Assembly: GCF_014083985.1 (NCBI RefSeq)
Contig: NZ_CP046907.1
Span: forward strand, 1,592,001-1,656,000
DNA from: Streptomyces sp. SCUT-3
GTDB taxonomy: Bacteria > Actinomycetota > Actinomycetes > Streptomycetales > Streptomycetaceae
DNA length: 64,000 nt
Reading direction: 5' to 3'
Shown: piece by piece, positions 1 through 8,412 of the stretch
Numbering within the stretch: the stretch's first letter is position 1
How the letters are laid out: every line of letters starts with the position of its first letter
Program-made: the position numbers and the translations under genes
Notes under the pieces: model-generated
Database searches by the model: none
Seen by the model: only the letters and a program-made list of their open reading frames with translations
What the model was told of the DNA's origin: nothing

Positions 1-141
1 CACCGCCGACGAAGGAGCGCGCGGCCGCCCCTGGCCGTACCGGACAATCCGTGCCCGCCGACGCTACCGATCGGCGCATGCCGGGCCCGGCGGCCCGGCC
101 GTAGCCTGCGGCAAAAGCCCGCGATCGTCAGGAGACGCACC

Positions 142-1506
142 ATGACCGAACTGCCCGGCGGCCCGTCGCTCCCGCAGGAGCGCCGCCTCGTCACCGCCGT
201 CCCGGGGCCGAAGTCCCTGGAGCTGGCCGCCCGCAAGGCCGCCGCCGTGCCGTCCGGCGTGGGCACCACCCTGCCGGTGTACGTCGCGCGCGCGGGCGGC
301 GGCGTGCTGGAGGACGTGGACGGCAACTCGCTGATCGACTTCGGGTCCGGCATCGCCGTCACGAACGTGGGCAACAGCGCGGAGGCCGTCGTGCGCCGCG
401 CCGGCGAGCAGCTGGCCGCCTTCACCCACACCTGCTTCATGGTCACCCCCTACGAGGGCTACGTGGCCGTCGCCGAGCAGCTCAACGAGCTCACCCCGGG
501 CGACCACGAGAAGCGCACCGCGCTGTTCAACTCCGGCGCCGAGGCCGTCGAGAACGCGGTGAAGATCGCCCGCGCGTACACCGGCCGCCAGGCCGTCGTG
601 GTCTTCGACCACGGCTACCACGGCCGCACCAACCTCACGATGGCCCTGACGGCGAAGAACATGCCGTACAAGCACGGCTTCGGCCCGTTCGCCCCCGAGG
701 TGTACCGGGTGCCGGTGGCCTACCCCTACCGCTGGGCGACCGGCGCGGACAACTGCGCCGAGGAGGCCGCGGCGCAGGCCGTCGACATGATCACCAAGCA
801 GGTCGGCGCGGAGAACGTCGCGGCGATCATCATCGAGCCCGTCCTGGGCGAGGGCGGCTTCATCGAGCCGGCCAAGGGCTTCCTGCCGAGGATCGCGGAG
901 TTCGCGAAGGCCAACGGGATCGTCTTCGTCGCCGACGAGATCCAGACCGGCTTCTGCCGCACGGGGCAGTGGTTCGCGTGCGAGGACGAGGGCATCGTCC
1001 CGGACCTGATCACCTCCGCCAAGGGCATCGCGGGCGGCCTGCCGCTGTCCGCCGTCACCGGCCGGGCCGAGATCATGGACGCCGCGCACGCGGGCGGCCT
1101 GGGCGGCACCTACGGCGGCAACCCGGTCGCCTGCGCCGCGGCGCTGGGCGCGATCGAGACCATGCGCGAGCAGGACCTCAACGCAAAGGCCCGGCGCATC
1201 GGCGAGATCATGCTGGGCCGTCTGCGCGCCCTGCAGGACAAGTACGCGGGCTCCGCCTCCTTCTCCATCGGCGACGTCCGCGGCCGCGGCGCCATGATCG
1301 CCGTCGAGCTGGTGAAGCCGGGCGGCAAGGAGCCCCACCCGGAGGCCACCGCCGCGGTCGCGAAGGCCTGCCACGCCGAGGGCCTGCTGGTGCTGACCGC
1401 CGGCACCTACGGCAACGTGCTGCGCTTCCTGCCGCCGCTGGTGATCGGCGAGGACCTGCTGAACGAGGGCCTGGACATCCTGGAGAACGCCTTCGCGCAG
1501 CTGTGA
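142..1506 (+). CDS. gabT: 4-aminobutyrate--2-oxoglutarate transaminase
   Basis: This is a 454-residue class III PLP aminotransferase that moves the amino group of GABA to 2-oxoglutarate, giving succinate semialdehyde and glutamate in the cytoplasm. Visible motifs are the substrate-domain start DFGSGIAVTNVG, SGAEAVENAVKIAR (cofactor phosphate region), VADEIQTGFCRTG with the PLP-ring Asp, and the Schiff-base lysine K294 in TSAKGIAGG. Length and motif order fit GabT better than ornithine or acetylornithine transaminases. The ATG is preceded by AGGAG about 7 bases upstream. It lies at the edge of a polyamine/GABA locus and is its logical last transaminase step. No gabD (succinate-semialdehyde dehydrogenase) is adjacent, although one of the nearby aldehyde dehydrogenases could serve. 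The 141 bases upstream show no promoter I would defend. Confidence 0.93.
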   Translation: MTELPGGPSLPQERRLVTAVPGPKSLELAARKAAAVPSGVGTTLPVYVARAGGGVLEDVDGNSLIDFGSGIAVTNVGNSAEAVVRRAGEQLAAFTHTCFMVTPYEGYVAVAEQLNELTPGDHEKRTALFNSGAEAVENAVKIARAYTGRQAVVVFDHGYHGRTNLTMALTAKNMPYKHGFGPFAPEVYRVPVAYPYRWATGADNCAEEAAAQAVDMITKQVGAENVAAIIIEPVLGEGGFIEPAKGFLPRIAEFAKANGIVFVADEIQTGFCRTGQWFACEDEGIVPDLITSAKGIAGGLPLSAVTGRAEIMDAAHAGGLGGTYGGNPVACAAALGAIETMREQDLNAKARRIGEIMLGRLRALQDKYAGSASFSIGDVRGRGAMIAVELVKPGGKEPHPEATAAVAKACHAEGLLVLTAGTYGNVLRFLPPLVIGEDLLNEGLDILENAFAQL

Positions 1507-1617
1507 CACACGCTGCCGGAACCGCAGGCGTACGGCGTGAAGAAGGTGTGCGGGCATGATGGCGGGGCAGTGATCCCCCTCCCCCGCCCCCGACACGGTG
1601 CCGTACGGTCTTCGCAG

Positions 1618-2454
1618 ATGGCAGAAACACCCGCCCCGCCGAGCAGCAGCGGAGCGAGCGACAACGTGCCGGCGATTCCCCGTCGCCCGCACGGCAGTGC
1701 TCTCGCGCACAGTGCCGGTGCCCCAGGCCCCGGCGACCCACGCCGATCGACCGGCCGTGCGTCCCAAACCCCCCGGGACGCGCGGGACGGCGGTCGACAC
1801 AGCCGCCCCGGAACGCTCCCCCCTGTTCCGGGGCGGCGCCCTTTCCCGGCCCCCCTCTCCGCAGTCGCCCCGGCGGTGCTCCTGGCGGCGGCGCTCCTGG
1901 CTGCGCTGGCCCTGATCACCTGGCAGGTGGTCTCGCACGGGGCGCTGACCGCGGTCGACGACCGCCTGGGCGGCGGACGGCCGGCCCCGGTGCCGCAGTT
2001 CCTCTCCGACCTGGGCGGCCTGCCCGCGGCCGGCACGACCGCCGCGCTGTGCGCGGCGGTCGCCGCGTGGCGGGCGCGGCGCCAAAGGTGGCTGCCCCCG
2101 GCGGTCGCGGCGGCGGCACTGGCGGCGGCCGGCGCGGTGGTCGTCCCGCTCAAGGCGTGGACGGCCCGGACCGGCCCGGACGGCCTGCCCCTGGGCGACT
2201 ATCCGGGCTACTACCCCTCGGGCCACGCGGCGACGGCGGCCGTGGCCTACGGCTGTGCGGCCCTGCTGCTGGGGGCAGCGGCGCGGCTCGCGGTGCGGCG
2301 GCTGCTCGCCGCGGCCGCCGCGGTGCTGAACGGGGCGGTGGGCACGGGGCTCGTCGCCTGCGGCTACCACTGGCCGCTGGACGTGGTGGCGTCCTGGTGC
2401 CTGTCCGGTGCGCTGCTGTGCGCGGTGGCGGCGGCCCTGCGCCGCTGTTCCTGA
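1618..2454 (+). CDS. PAP2-family membrane phosphatase
   Basis: This is a membrane phosphatase of the PAP2 superfamily, probably acting on a lipid phosphate or pyrophosphate at the outer face of the membrane. Hydrophobic helices begin near VLLAAALLAALALITW. The three phosphatase motifs are recognisable: a KAWTARTGP block (C1), YYPSGHA with the catalytic His (C2) and GYHWPLDVVASW (C3). The first 60 or so residues are a Pro/Arg-rich cytoplasmic tail. The start is uncertain. I chose the ATG at 1618; an in-frame GTG at 1537 would add 27 unremarkable residues, and neither has a clear ribosome-binding site. It follows gabT after about 110 bases. The substrate cannot be read from sequence. Confidence 0.72.
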   Translation: MAETPAPPSSSGASDNVPAIPRRPHGSALAHSAGAPGPGDPRRSTGRASQTPRDARDGGRHSRPGTLPPVPGRRPFPAPLSAVAPAVLLAAALLAALALITWQVVSHGALTAVDDRLGGGRPAPVPQFLSDLGGLPAAGTTAALCAAVAAWRARRQRWLPPAVAAAALAAAGAVVVPLKAWTARTGPDGLPLGDYPGYYPSGHAATAAVAYGCAALLLGAAARLAVRRLLAAAAAVLNGAVGTGLVACGYHWPLDVVASWCLSGALLCAVAAALRRCS

Positions 2455-2490
2455 GCCGCCCCGCACGCCCCGCCCGTCCTACCCGCCCCG

Positions 2491-2560
2491 GCCGCCCCGG
2501 TCACCCGGCCGCCCCGCCCGCCCCGGTCACCCGGCCGTCCCCGCCCGCCCCGGTCACTCG
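2491..2560. repeat. Tandem repeat spanning the dinB stop codon
   Basis: On the minus strand the block TGACCGGGGCGGGCGGGG plus its flank recurs with periods of 27 and 26 bases. The gene's TGA stop (2554-2556) is the first copy, and matching TGA triplets recur at 2527-2529 and 2501-2503. The array fills most of the gap between the convergent PAP2 and DinB-like genes. Confidence 0.8.
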
Positions 2561-3114
2561 CCCGCCCGCTCCGCGGTCTCCGGCGCCGCGGCCCGCTGCG
2601 CCAGGGTCAGCGAGTCCGCGCCGTCCACCGTCTCGCGGACGATGTCGGCGTGGCCCGCGTGGCGCGCCTCTTCCTGGATCAGGTGGAGCAGGATCCAGCG
2701 GGCCGACCGCTTGCTGCCCGCGGGGAACCACGGGGCGTCGGGCAGGGGGACCGTCACGTCCAGGTCGGGCAGTTCCCGGACGACGCGCTCGGTCTCCGCC
2801 GCCACCTCCTCGAAGTGCCGGATCACGCCGGCCAGGGTCTCGTCCCCGGTCAGCCGGAACTTGTCGGCCCACGCCTCCTTGTCCGCCCCCGCCCGGTCCG
2901 GCTGCTGCAGGAGGATCCCGGTGATCCAGTTCTGCTCGCAGCCCGCGGCGTGCTTGATCAGTCCCGCCACGGAGAGCGCGCTCGCGCTGGGCGCGGAGGA
3001 CGCCTGCTCCTCGGTCAGGCCGAGCGCGGCCTGGACCAGGGCCTTGCGCTGCGAGGCCAGGAACGTCAGCAGTGCCTCGCGCTCGTCCGCCACCGCGTCC
3101 ACCAGCATCGTCAT
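2554..3114 (-). CDS. DinB/DUF664-family protein
   Basis: This 186-residue cytoplasmic protein belongs to the DinB-like four-helix bundle superfamily, DUF664 type. Actinobacterial members are often metal-binding enzymes dependent on mycothiol, but the reaction here is unknown. The family pattern is visible: an early His in LIKHAAGCEQNW, and the late block HLIQEEARHAGHADIVRE, whose histidines would complete the metal site. The start was set at MTMLVDAV (3114). A longer frame begins at 3162, but its extra 16 residues are Arg/Thr-rich and unlike the family. A purine-rich GAGGGA lies upstream of the chosen ATG. It stands alone, downstream of mmsA's terminator and convergent with the PAP2 gene. Confidence 0.75.
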   Translation of the reverse strand: MTMLVDAVADEREALLTFLASQRKALVQAALGLTEEQASSAPSASALSVAGLIKHAAGCEQNWITGILLQQPDRAGADKEAWADKFRLTGDETLAGVIRHFEEVAAETERVVRELPDLDVTVPLPDAPWFPAGSKRSARWILLHLIQEEARHAGHADIVRETVDGADSLTLAQRAAAPETAERAGE

Positions 3115-3240
3115 GAAGACCACCGTCCCTCGTCGTGTCCGTGTCCGTGTCGGTGGCTCCACGCTAGGGGGCCTCGCGGTCGGATCGTGTCCTCGAGCAC
3201 CGGCGGCCGTCGGCGGGTGTCGGCGGGAGGGAGAACGCCG

Positions 3241-3270
3241 CCGCCCCGCCGGGGAGGCCCGGCGGGGCGG
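3241..3270 (-). terminator. Hairpin terminator after mmsA
   Basis: A perfect 13-bp GC stem (3241-3253 with 3258-3270) closes over the 4-base loop gagg. It sits 19 bases beyond the mmsA stop on the minus strand and has no U tract, as is usual in Streptomyces. Confidence 0.7.
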
Positions 3271-3288
3271 GTGGAGCGGGGCGGGGCG

Positions 3289-4809
3289 TCAGTCGTGGGT
3301 GGGGAAGCCCAGGTTGATCCCCCCGTGGCTCGGGTCGGGCCAGCGGCTGGTCACCACCTTGCCGCGGGTGAAGAACTGCACGCCGTCGGGACCGTAGGCG
3401 TGGGTGTCGCCGAAGAGCGACGCCTTCCAGCCGCCGAAGGAGTAGTGGGCGACCGGCACCGGGATCGGTACGTTGACGCCGACCATGCCGACCTCGACCT
3501 CGTGCTGGAACCTGCGGGCCGCCCCGCCGTCGCACGTGAAGACGGCGGTGCCGTTGCCGTAGGGGTTGGCGTTGATCAGTTCCAGGCCCGCCTCGTAGGA
3601 GGGGACGCGGACGACCGACAGGACGGGGCCGAAGATCTCGTCGTCGTAGACCGACATCCCCGGGCGGACGTGGTCGAACAGGGTGGGGCCGAGCCAGAAG
3701 CCGTCGGCGGTGGACTCTCCCGATGCGTCCTCGGACGCCACCGGGTGCTTGCGCCCGTCGACCACCAGCGTCGCCCCGTCGGCGGTGCCGCTGTCCAGGT
3801 AGGACGTGACCCGGTCGCGGTGCGCCCCGGTGACCAGGGGGCCCATCTCGGAGTCGCCGTTGCAGCCGGGGCCGACCTTCAGGCGGGCCATCCGCTCGGT
3901 GATCCGGGCCACCAGGTCGTCGCCGACCGGGTCGACGGCCACCAGCACGGACACCGCCATGCAGCGCTCACCCGCCGCGCCGAAGCCGGCGTTGACCGCG
4001 GCGTCGGCCGCCAGGTCGAGGTCGGCGTCGGGCAGGACCAGCATGTGGTTCTTGGCGCCGCCCAGGGCCTGGACCCGCTTGCCGTAGCGGGTGCCGGTCT
4101 CGTAGACGTGACGGGCCACGGGGGTGGAGCCGACGAAGCTCACCGACTTGACGTCCGGGTGCTCCAGCAGCCGGTCGACGGCCGTCCGGTCGCCGTGCAC
4201 GACGTTGAACACGCCGTCCGGCAGCCCCGCCTCCTGCCACAGGCGGGCGAGGAAGTCCGCGGCCGAGGGGTCCTTCTCCGAGGGCTTGAGGACCACGGTG
4301 TTGCCCGCGGCGATCGCGATGGGGAAGAACCACATCGGCACCATGGCGGGGAAGTTGAACGGCGAGATCACGGCGACCGGGCCGAGCGGCTGGCGGATCG
4401 AGTAGACGTCGACCCCGGTGGAGGCCTGCTCGGTGTAGCCGCCCTTGAGCAGCTGCGGGATGCCGCAGGCGTACTCGACGACCTCCTGGCCCCGGGCGAT
4501 CTCGCCGAGCGCGTCCGAGTGCACCTTGCCGTGCTCGGAGACGATGATCGAGGCCAGCTCGTCGCGGCGGGCGTTGAGCAGCTCCCGGAAGGCGAACAGC
4601 ACCGAGGTGCGGCGGGCGACCGAGGTGCGGCTCCAGGAGCGGAACGCCTCGGCGGCCGCGCCCACGGCCCGGTCCACCTCGGCGACGCCGGCGAAGTCGA
4701 CCAGGGCGGTGACCGCCCCGGTGGCGGGGTCGTGCACCTCCCCCTGCCGCTCGGCAGGGGCGCCGGACCATTGCTGTCCGGCGATCCAGTGGGTGATGCG
4801 CTTGGTCAC
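3289..4809 (-). CDS. mmsA: CoA-acylating methylmalonate-semialdehyde dehydrogenase
   Basis: This is a 506-residue aldehyde dehydrogenase of the MmsA/IolA type, which oxidises methylmalonate or malonate semialdehyde with NAD and CoA to propionyl- or acetyl-CoA. The catalytic cysteine is C283 in GERCMAVSV. The segment that carries the general-base Glu in ordinary ALDHs reads QALGGAKNH, which is the family mark of CoA-acylating enzymes. The GTG at 4809 was chosen because homology begins at TKRITHWIAGQ. A GAAGGG lies about 9 bases upstream. The open frame continues to 6372, but that extension only shadows the neighbouring oxidoreductase. No valine or inositol catabolic genes surround it. Next to polyamine genes it may handle malonate semialdehyde from beta-alanine, which is an inference. 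Confidence 0.9.
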   Translation of the reverse strand: MTKRITHWIAGQQWSGAPAERQGEVHDPATGAVTALVDFAGVAEVDRAVGAAAEAFRSWSRTSVARRTSVLFAFRELLNARRDELASIIVSEHGKVHSDALGEIARGQEVVEYACGIPQLLKGGYTEQASTGVDVYSIRQPLGPVAVISPFNFPAMVPMWFFPIAIAAGNTVVLKPSEKDPSAADFLARLWQEAGLPDGVFNVVHGDRTAVDRLLEHPDVKSVSFVGSTPVARHVYETGTRYGKRVQALGGAKNHMLVLPDADLDLAADAAVNAGFGAAGERCMAVSVLVAVDPVGDDLVARITERMARLKVGPGCNGDSEMGPLVTGAHRDRVTSYLDSGTADGATLVVDGRKHPVASEDASGESTADGFWLGPTLFDHVRPGMSVYDDEIFGPVLSVVRVPSYEAGLELINANPYGNGTAVFTCDGGAARRFQHEVEVGMVGVNVPIPVPVAHYSFGGWKASLFGDTHAYGPDGVQFFTRGKVVTSRWPDPSHGGINLGFPTHD

Positions 4810-5117
4810 GGCCCGGCCGCCCTTCGTCGTGTGTGCTTCCTGCCCTCCAGTCTCGGAGCGGCCCGCCCGCCGCTCAACCGCCAAGGTGTCGGCGGCGGTC
4901 TGCCCGGCCTTACAGGTCGTCGGGCGCCGCGGACGGCCCGGGCGGGCGAAGGCAGGGCAGGGACGGGACGGGGACCGAACAGGAGGGGCCCGGCCCGGGC
5001 GGGGGCCGGACGGGCCGACGGCCGCGCCCCCGCCGACGGGTGCGGCGGGGGGCGCGGCCGGAGCAGTGCCCGGGCGGGAGGGGGCGTCCGGGCGGGAGGG
5101 GTGCGGCGGGGTTCCGG
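4810..5117. other. 308-bp gap between mmsA and the FAD oxidoreductase
   Basis: There is no gene here. It holds the oxidoreductase terminator (5019-5060), an 18-base-period duplication of CCGGGCGGGAGGGG at 5070-5083 and 5088-5101 just after that gene's stop, and presumably the mmsA promoter. No convincing -35/-10 pair was found. Confidence 0.6.
5019..5060 (-). terminator. Hairpin terminator after the FAD oxidoreductase
   Basis: A 17-bp GC stem (5019-5035 with 5043-5060) has one bulged G and a 7-base loop. It lies 58 bases past the oxidoreductase stop on the minus strand and separates it from mmsA. Confidence 0.65.
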
Positions 5118-6512
5118 TCAGCTGTCGAAGCCGAGGCCGACCCGGTCCAGGGCCCGCAGCCACAGGTTGCGCCGTCCCCCGTTGCGGTCGGCCCGGTCCA
5201 GGGACCACCGGGTGATCCCGATGCCGGCCCAGGCGAAGGGCTCCGGGGGGAACGGGAGGGGCTTGCTGCGCACCATGGCCAGTTCGGTGCGCTCGGTGCG
5301 CTCCCCCGCCAGCAGGTCGAGCATGACCTCCGCGCCGAACCGGCTGGCGCCGACACCCAGCCCGGTGTAGCCGGCCGCGTAGGCGACCCGGCCGCCGTGG
5401 GCGGTGCCGAAGAAGGCGGAGAAGCGGGAGCAGGTGTCGATCGCCCCGCCCCAGGCGTGGCTGAACCGCACCCCCTCCAACTGGGGGAAGGTGTGGAAGA
5501 AGTGCCGGGCGAGCTTGGCGTAGGTGGCAGGCCGCTGGTCCATCTCGGCCCGCACCCGCTTGCCGTAGGAGTAGACCGCGTCGTAGCCGCCCCACAGGAT
5601 GCGCCGGTCCGCGGTGATCCGGAAGTAGTGGAACTGGTTGGCGCTGTCGGCCAGGCCCTGCCGGTTCTTCCAGCCGACCGAGGCGAGCTGGTCGTCGGTG
5701 AGCGGCTCGGTCGTCAGCGCGTAGTCGTAGACGGGCACCACGAAGGGCCGGACCCGGCGCACCAGGGAGGGGAAGACGTTGGTGCCCAGGGCGGCCCTGC
5801 GGGCGTACACCCGCCCGTAGGGGGTGCGCACGGCCACGCCGCTGCCGTTGGAGTCCAGGGAGGTCGCGGGGGTCCGCTCGTAGATGCGCACCCCCGCCTC
5901 CAGGCAGGCGCGGCGCAGGCCCCAGGCGAGCCGGGCCGGGTGGAGCATGGCGACTCCGCGGCGGTTCCACAGTCCGCCCGCGAAGGTCGGGGAGTCCACC
6001 TCGGCCCGCACCTCGTCGCGGTCCAGCAGGGTGGTCTCGACGCCCAGCCTGGCCGCCTGCTCGGCCGCCTCGCGCAGGTCGTCGAGCTGGTAGGGCTCGG
6101 TGGCGACGTCGATCTCGCCGGTGCGCTCGAAGTCGCAGTCGATGCCGTGGCGTTCGACGGCGGCCTCGATGGCGTCCAGGTTGGCCGCCCCGAGCCGTTC
6201 CAGTTCCGGCATCTCCTGCGGCCAGCGGGCCAGGCCGTTGGCGAGGCCGTGGGTGAGGCTGGCGGCGCAGAAGCCCCCGTTGCGGCCGGACGCGGCCCAG
6301 CCCGCCTCCTTCGCCTCGACGACCACCACGTCTCGCTGCGGGTCGCGCTCCTTGGCCAGCAGCGCGGTCCACAGGCCCGAGTAGCCGGCGCCGACCACCA
6401 GCAGGTCGCAGTGCTCGTCGCCGACGAGGGCGGGGAGCGGCTGCGGCCTGCCGGGGTCCTCCAGCCAGAACGGTGTCGGCTGCGCGTCTGCGAGCGAACG
6501 GGCTGGGTCCAT
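5118..6512 (-). CDS. FAD-dependent amine oxidase/dehydrogenase, PuuB-like
   Basis: This 464-residue flavoprotein is of the DAO/glycine-oxidase fold, most like gamma-glutamylputrescine oxidases. Those enzymes convert a gamma-glutamyl-amine to the aldehyde with release of ammonia and peroxide. The dinucleotide-binding motif LLVVGAGYSGLWTA spans G41-x-G43-xx-G46, followed by VVVVEAKEAGWAASGRNGG, the flavin loop of DAO proteins. The C-terminal YAAGYTGLGVGASRFGAEV is the second FAD contact. The ATG at 6512 follows GAAGGTG. It lies behind potC on the same strand, which fits oxidation of imported polyamine after glutamylation. The glutamylating ligase (GlnA3-like) is not in the window, so the exact substrate is inferred. 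Confidence 0.8.
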   Translation of the reverse strand: MDPARSLADAQPTPFWLEDPGRPQPLPALVGDEHCDLLVVGAGYSGLWTALLAKERDPQRDVVVVEAKEAGWAASGRNGGFCAASLTHGLANGLARWPQEMPELERLGAANLDAIEAAVERHGIDCDFERTGEIDVATEPYQLDDLREAAEQAARLGVETTLLDRDEVRAEVDSPTFAGGLWNRRGVAMLHPARLAWGLRRACLEAGVRIYERTPATSLDSNGSGVAVRTPYGRVYARRAALGTNVFPSLVRRVRPFVVPVYDYALTTEPLTDDQLASVGWKNRQGLADSANQFHYFRITADRRILWGGYDAVYSYGKRVRAEMDQRPATYAKLARHFFHTFPQLEGVRFSHAWGGAIDTCSRFSAFFGTAHGGRVAYAAGYTGLGVGASRFGAEVMLDLLAGERTERTELAMVRSKPLPFPPEPFAWAGIGITRWSLDRADRNGGRRNLWLRALDRVGLGFDS

Positions 6513-6598
6513 CGGGTTCTCACACCTTCTGATGTGCGGGTCGGCCGGACGGTCGGAGCCTGGTGGCCGGACCGTCCGGGACGTCGGACCGGTGGGGT

Positions 6599-6627
6599 GC
6601 CGGGCCGGCGGGGGGCGCCGGCCCGGC
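6599..6627 (-). terminator. Hairpin after potC
   Basis: A perfect 11-bp GC stem (6599-6609 with 6617-6627) has a 7-base loop and sits directly after the potC stop. It suggests that the pot operon ends here and that the FAD oxidoreductase has its own promoter or depends on read-through. Confidence 0.6.
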
Positions 6628-6634
6628 CGACGGG

Positions 6635-7432
6635 TCAGGCTCGTGCTTTGCGGCGGTTGCCCACGGCCTGGCCCACCAGGACGCACAGCACGGCGATGGC
6701 GAACATCGCCGTGCCGATGACGTTGATCTGGACGGGGGTGCCGCGCTGCGCCGAGCCCCAGACGAACATCGGGAACGTCACCGTGGAGCCGGCGTTGAAG
6801 TTCGTGATGATGAAGTCGTCGAAGGACAGGGCGAAGGAGAGCAGCGCGCCGGCGGCGATGCCGGGCGCGGCCAGCGGCAGGGTGACGCGCAGGAAGGTCT
6901 GCGCGGGGGTGGCGTACAGGTCCTGGGCCGCCTGTTCCAGGCGCGGGTCCATGCTGACCACGCGTGCCTTGACCGCCGTGACGACGAAGCTGAGGCAGAA
7001 CATGATGTGCGCGATCAGGATGGTCCAGAAGCCGAACGACACGTGCATGTTGAGGAACAGGGTGCCCAGCGAGGCGGCCATGACGACCTCGGGCATGGCC
7101 ATGGGCAGGAAGATCAGCGCGTTGACCGCGCCGCGCGCCCGGAAGCGGTAGCGGGCCAGGGCGAAGGCGATCATCGTGCCCAGGACGGTGGCCCCCACGG
7201 TCGCCCACAGGGCGATCTGCAGGCTCAGGCCCAGCGAGGTGCACATGTCCGCGACCCCGCAGGGGTCGGTCCACGCGTCGGTGGAGAAGCGCACCCACTC
7301 GTAGTTGAAGCGCCCGGCGGGCTTGTTGAAGGAGAAGAGCAGGACGACCAGGTTGGGCAGGACCATGTAGCCCAGGGCCAGGGCGCCGGCGATGACGACG
7401 GTGTTCTTGCGGATCCACCTCAGGAGCGGCAT
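6635..7432 (-). CDS. potC: Polyamine ABC transporter permease PotC
   Basis: This 265-residue inner-membrane permease is the second transmembrane subunit of the spermidine/putrescine importer. It has about six hydrophobic helices starting at VVIAGALALGYMVLPNLVVL. The cytoplasmic EAA loop, which docks on the ATPase, reads EQAAQDLYATPAQTFLRVTLPL. The sequence after helix 1 contains a Cys-containing insert (DPCGVADMC) that is longer than in E. coli PotC. The start codon overlaps the potB stop as TGATG (one shared base), which indicates translational coupling. It is the last gene of the potD-A-B-C operon. Confidence 0.9.
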   Translation of the reverse strand: MPLLRWIRKNTVVIAGALALGYMVLPNLVVLLFSFNKPAGRFNYEWVRFSTDAWTDPCGVADMCTSLGLSLQIALWATVGATVLGTMIAFALARYRFRARGAVNALIFLPMAMPEVVMAASLGTLFLNMHVSFGFWTILIAHIMFCLSFVVTAVKARVVSMDPRLEQAAQDLYATPAQTFLRVTLPLAAPGIAAGALLSFALSFDDFIITNFNAGSTVTFPMFVWGSAQRGTPVQINVIGTAMFAIAVLCVLVGQAVGNRRKARA

Positions 7433-8412
7433 CAGACCAGTTCCTCCGTCCCGGCCCTGCGGATGTAGACACTGACGGTCACCAGGATCACCGCCATGAG
7501 GATGAAGGAGAGGGCGGCGGCCGTCGGGTAGTCCAGAACCCGCAGGAACTGCGACTGGATGACGTTGCCGACCATCTTCTCGTTGGTGGAGCCGAGCAGT
7601 TCGGCGTTGATGTAGTCGCCGGTCGCCGGGATGAAGGTGAGCAGGGTGCCCGCCACCACCCCGGGCATCGACAGCGGGAAGGTCACCTTGCGGAAGGTGG
7701 TGAACGGCCTGGCGTACAGGTCCCCGGCCGCCTCGTGCAGCCGGCCGTCGACGCGCTCCAGGGAGGCGTACAGCGGCAGGATCATGAACGGCAGGAAGTT
7801 GTAGGTCAGGCCGCAGACGACGGCGAGGGGCGTGGCCAGGATCCGGCTGCCGTCGGTGAGCCCCAGCGCCGCGGTCAGGTCCAGCACGTGCAGGGCCCGC
7901 AGGGCGGACACCAGGGGGCTCTCGTCGGCCAGGATCGTCTTCCAGGCCAGCGTCCGGATGAGGAAGCTGGTGAAGAACGGCGCGATGACCAGGACCAGCA
8001 GCAGGTTGCGCCAGCGGCCCGCCTTGAAGGCGATGGTGTAGGCCAGGGGGTAGCCGATCAGCAGGCACAGCGCGGTGGCGGTGCCCGAGTACAGGACCGA
8101 GCGCAGGAAGTGCGGCCAGTACTCGGCCAGGGCCGCGGGGTAGGCGGCGAAGTTCCAGGTGACCTGGAACCCGGTCTCCAGGGAGCCCGTCTGGATCGAG
8201 GTGGAGGCCTGGTAGACCATCGGGGCGACGAAGAACACCAGCAGCCAGGCGAGGCCGGGCAGGAGCAGCAGGTAGGGCACGCGGCGGCGGCGCGCGGCGG
8301 CCCGGGCGAGCGCGGTGGCCGCGCCGGTGCCCGCGCCGCCGGACGGGGCGCCGGCCGGGGACGCGCCCGCGGGCACGGCGGGCGGGGCGGGGGTGGGGGC
8401 GGGGGCCGTCAC
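7432..8412 (-). CDS. potB: Polyamine ABC transporter permease PotB
   Basis: This 326-residue membrane permease pairs with PotC. The N-terminal 45 residues are a Pro/Ala/Gly-rich cytoplasmic tail, then RRRRVPYLLLLPGLAWLLVFF opens the first helix. The EAA loop is HEAAGDLYARPFTTFRKVTFPL. The GTG start overlaps the potA stop in GTGA, and the stop overlaps the potC start. This confirms tight coupling in one transcript. The partners are PotA (ATPase), PotC and the lipoprotein PotD. Confidence 0.9.
   Translation of the reverse strand: MTAPAPTPAPPAVPAGASPAGAPSGGAGTGAATALARAAARRRRVPYLLLLPGLAWLLVFFVAPMVYQASTSIQTGSLETGFQVTWNFAAYPAALAEYWPHFLRSVLYSGTATALCLLIGYPLAYTIAFKAGRWRNLLLVLVIAPFFTSFLIRTLAWKTILADESPLVSALRALHVLDLTAALGLTDGSRILATPLAVVCGLTYNFLPFMILPLYASLERVDGRLHEAAGDLYARPFTTFRKVTFPLSMPGVVAGTLLTFIPATGDYINAELLGSTNEKMVGNVIQSQFLRVLDYPTAAALSFILMAVILVTVSVYIRRAGTEELV

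Noticed and set aside
1537-1617. Extension of the PAP2 protein to the GTG at 1537
   Set aside because: It adds 27 residues with no conserved character and no ribosome-binding site. Kept only as an alternative start.
3289-6372. A single 1027-residue fusion of mmsA with an N-terminal extension
   Set aside because: Homology starts exactly at TKRITHWIAGQ with a ribosome-binding site. The extension is a shadow of the FAD oxidoreductase and crosses a terminator.
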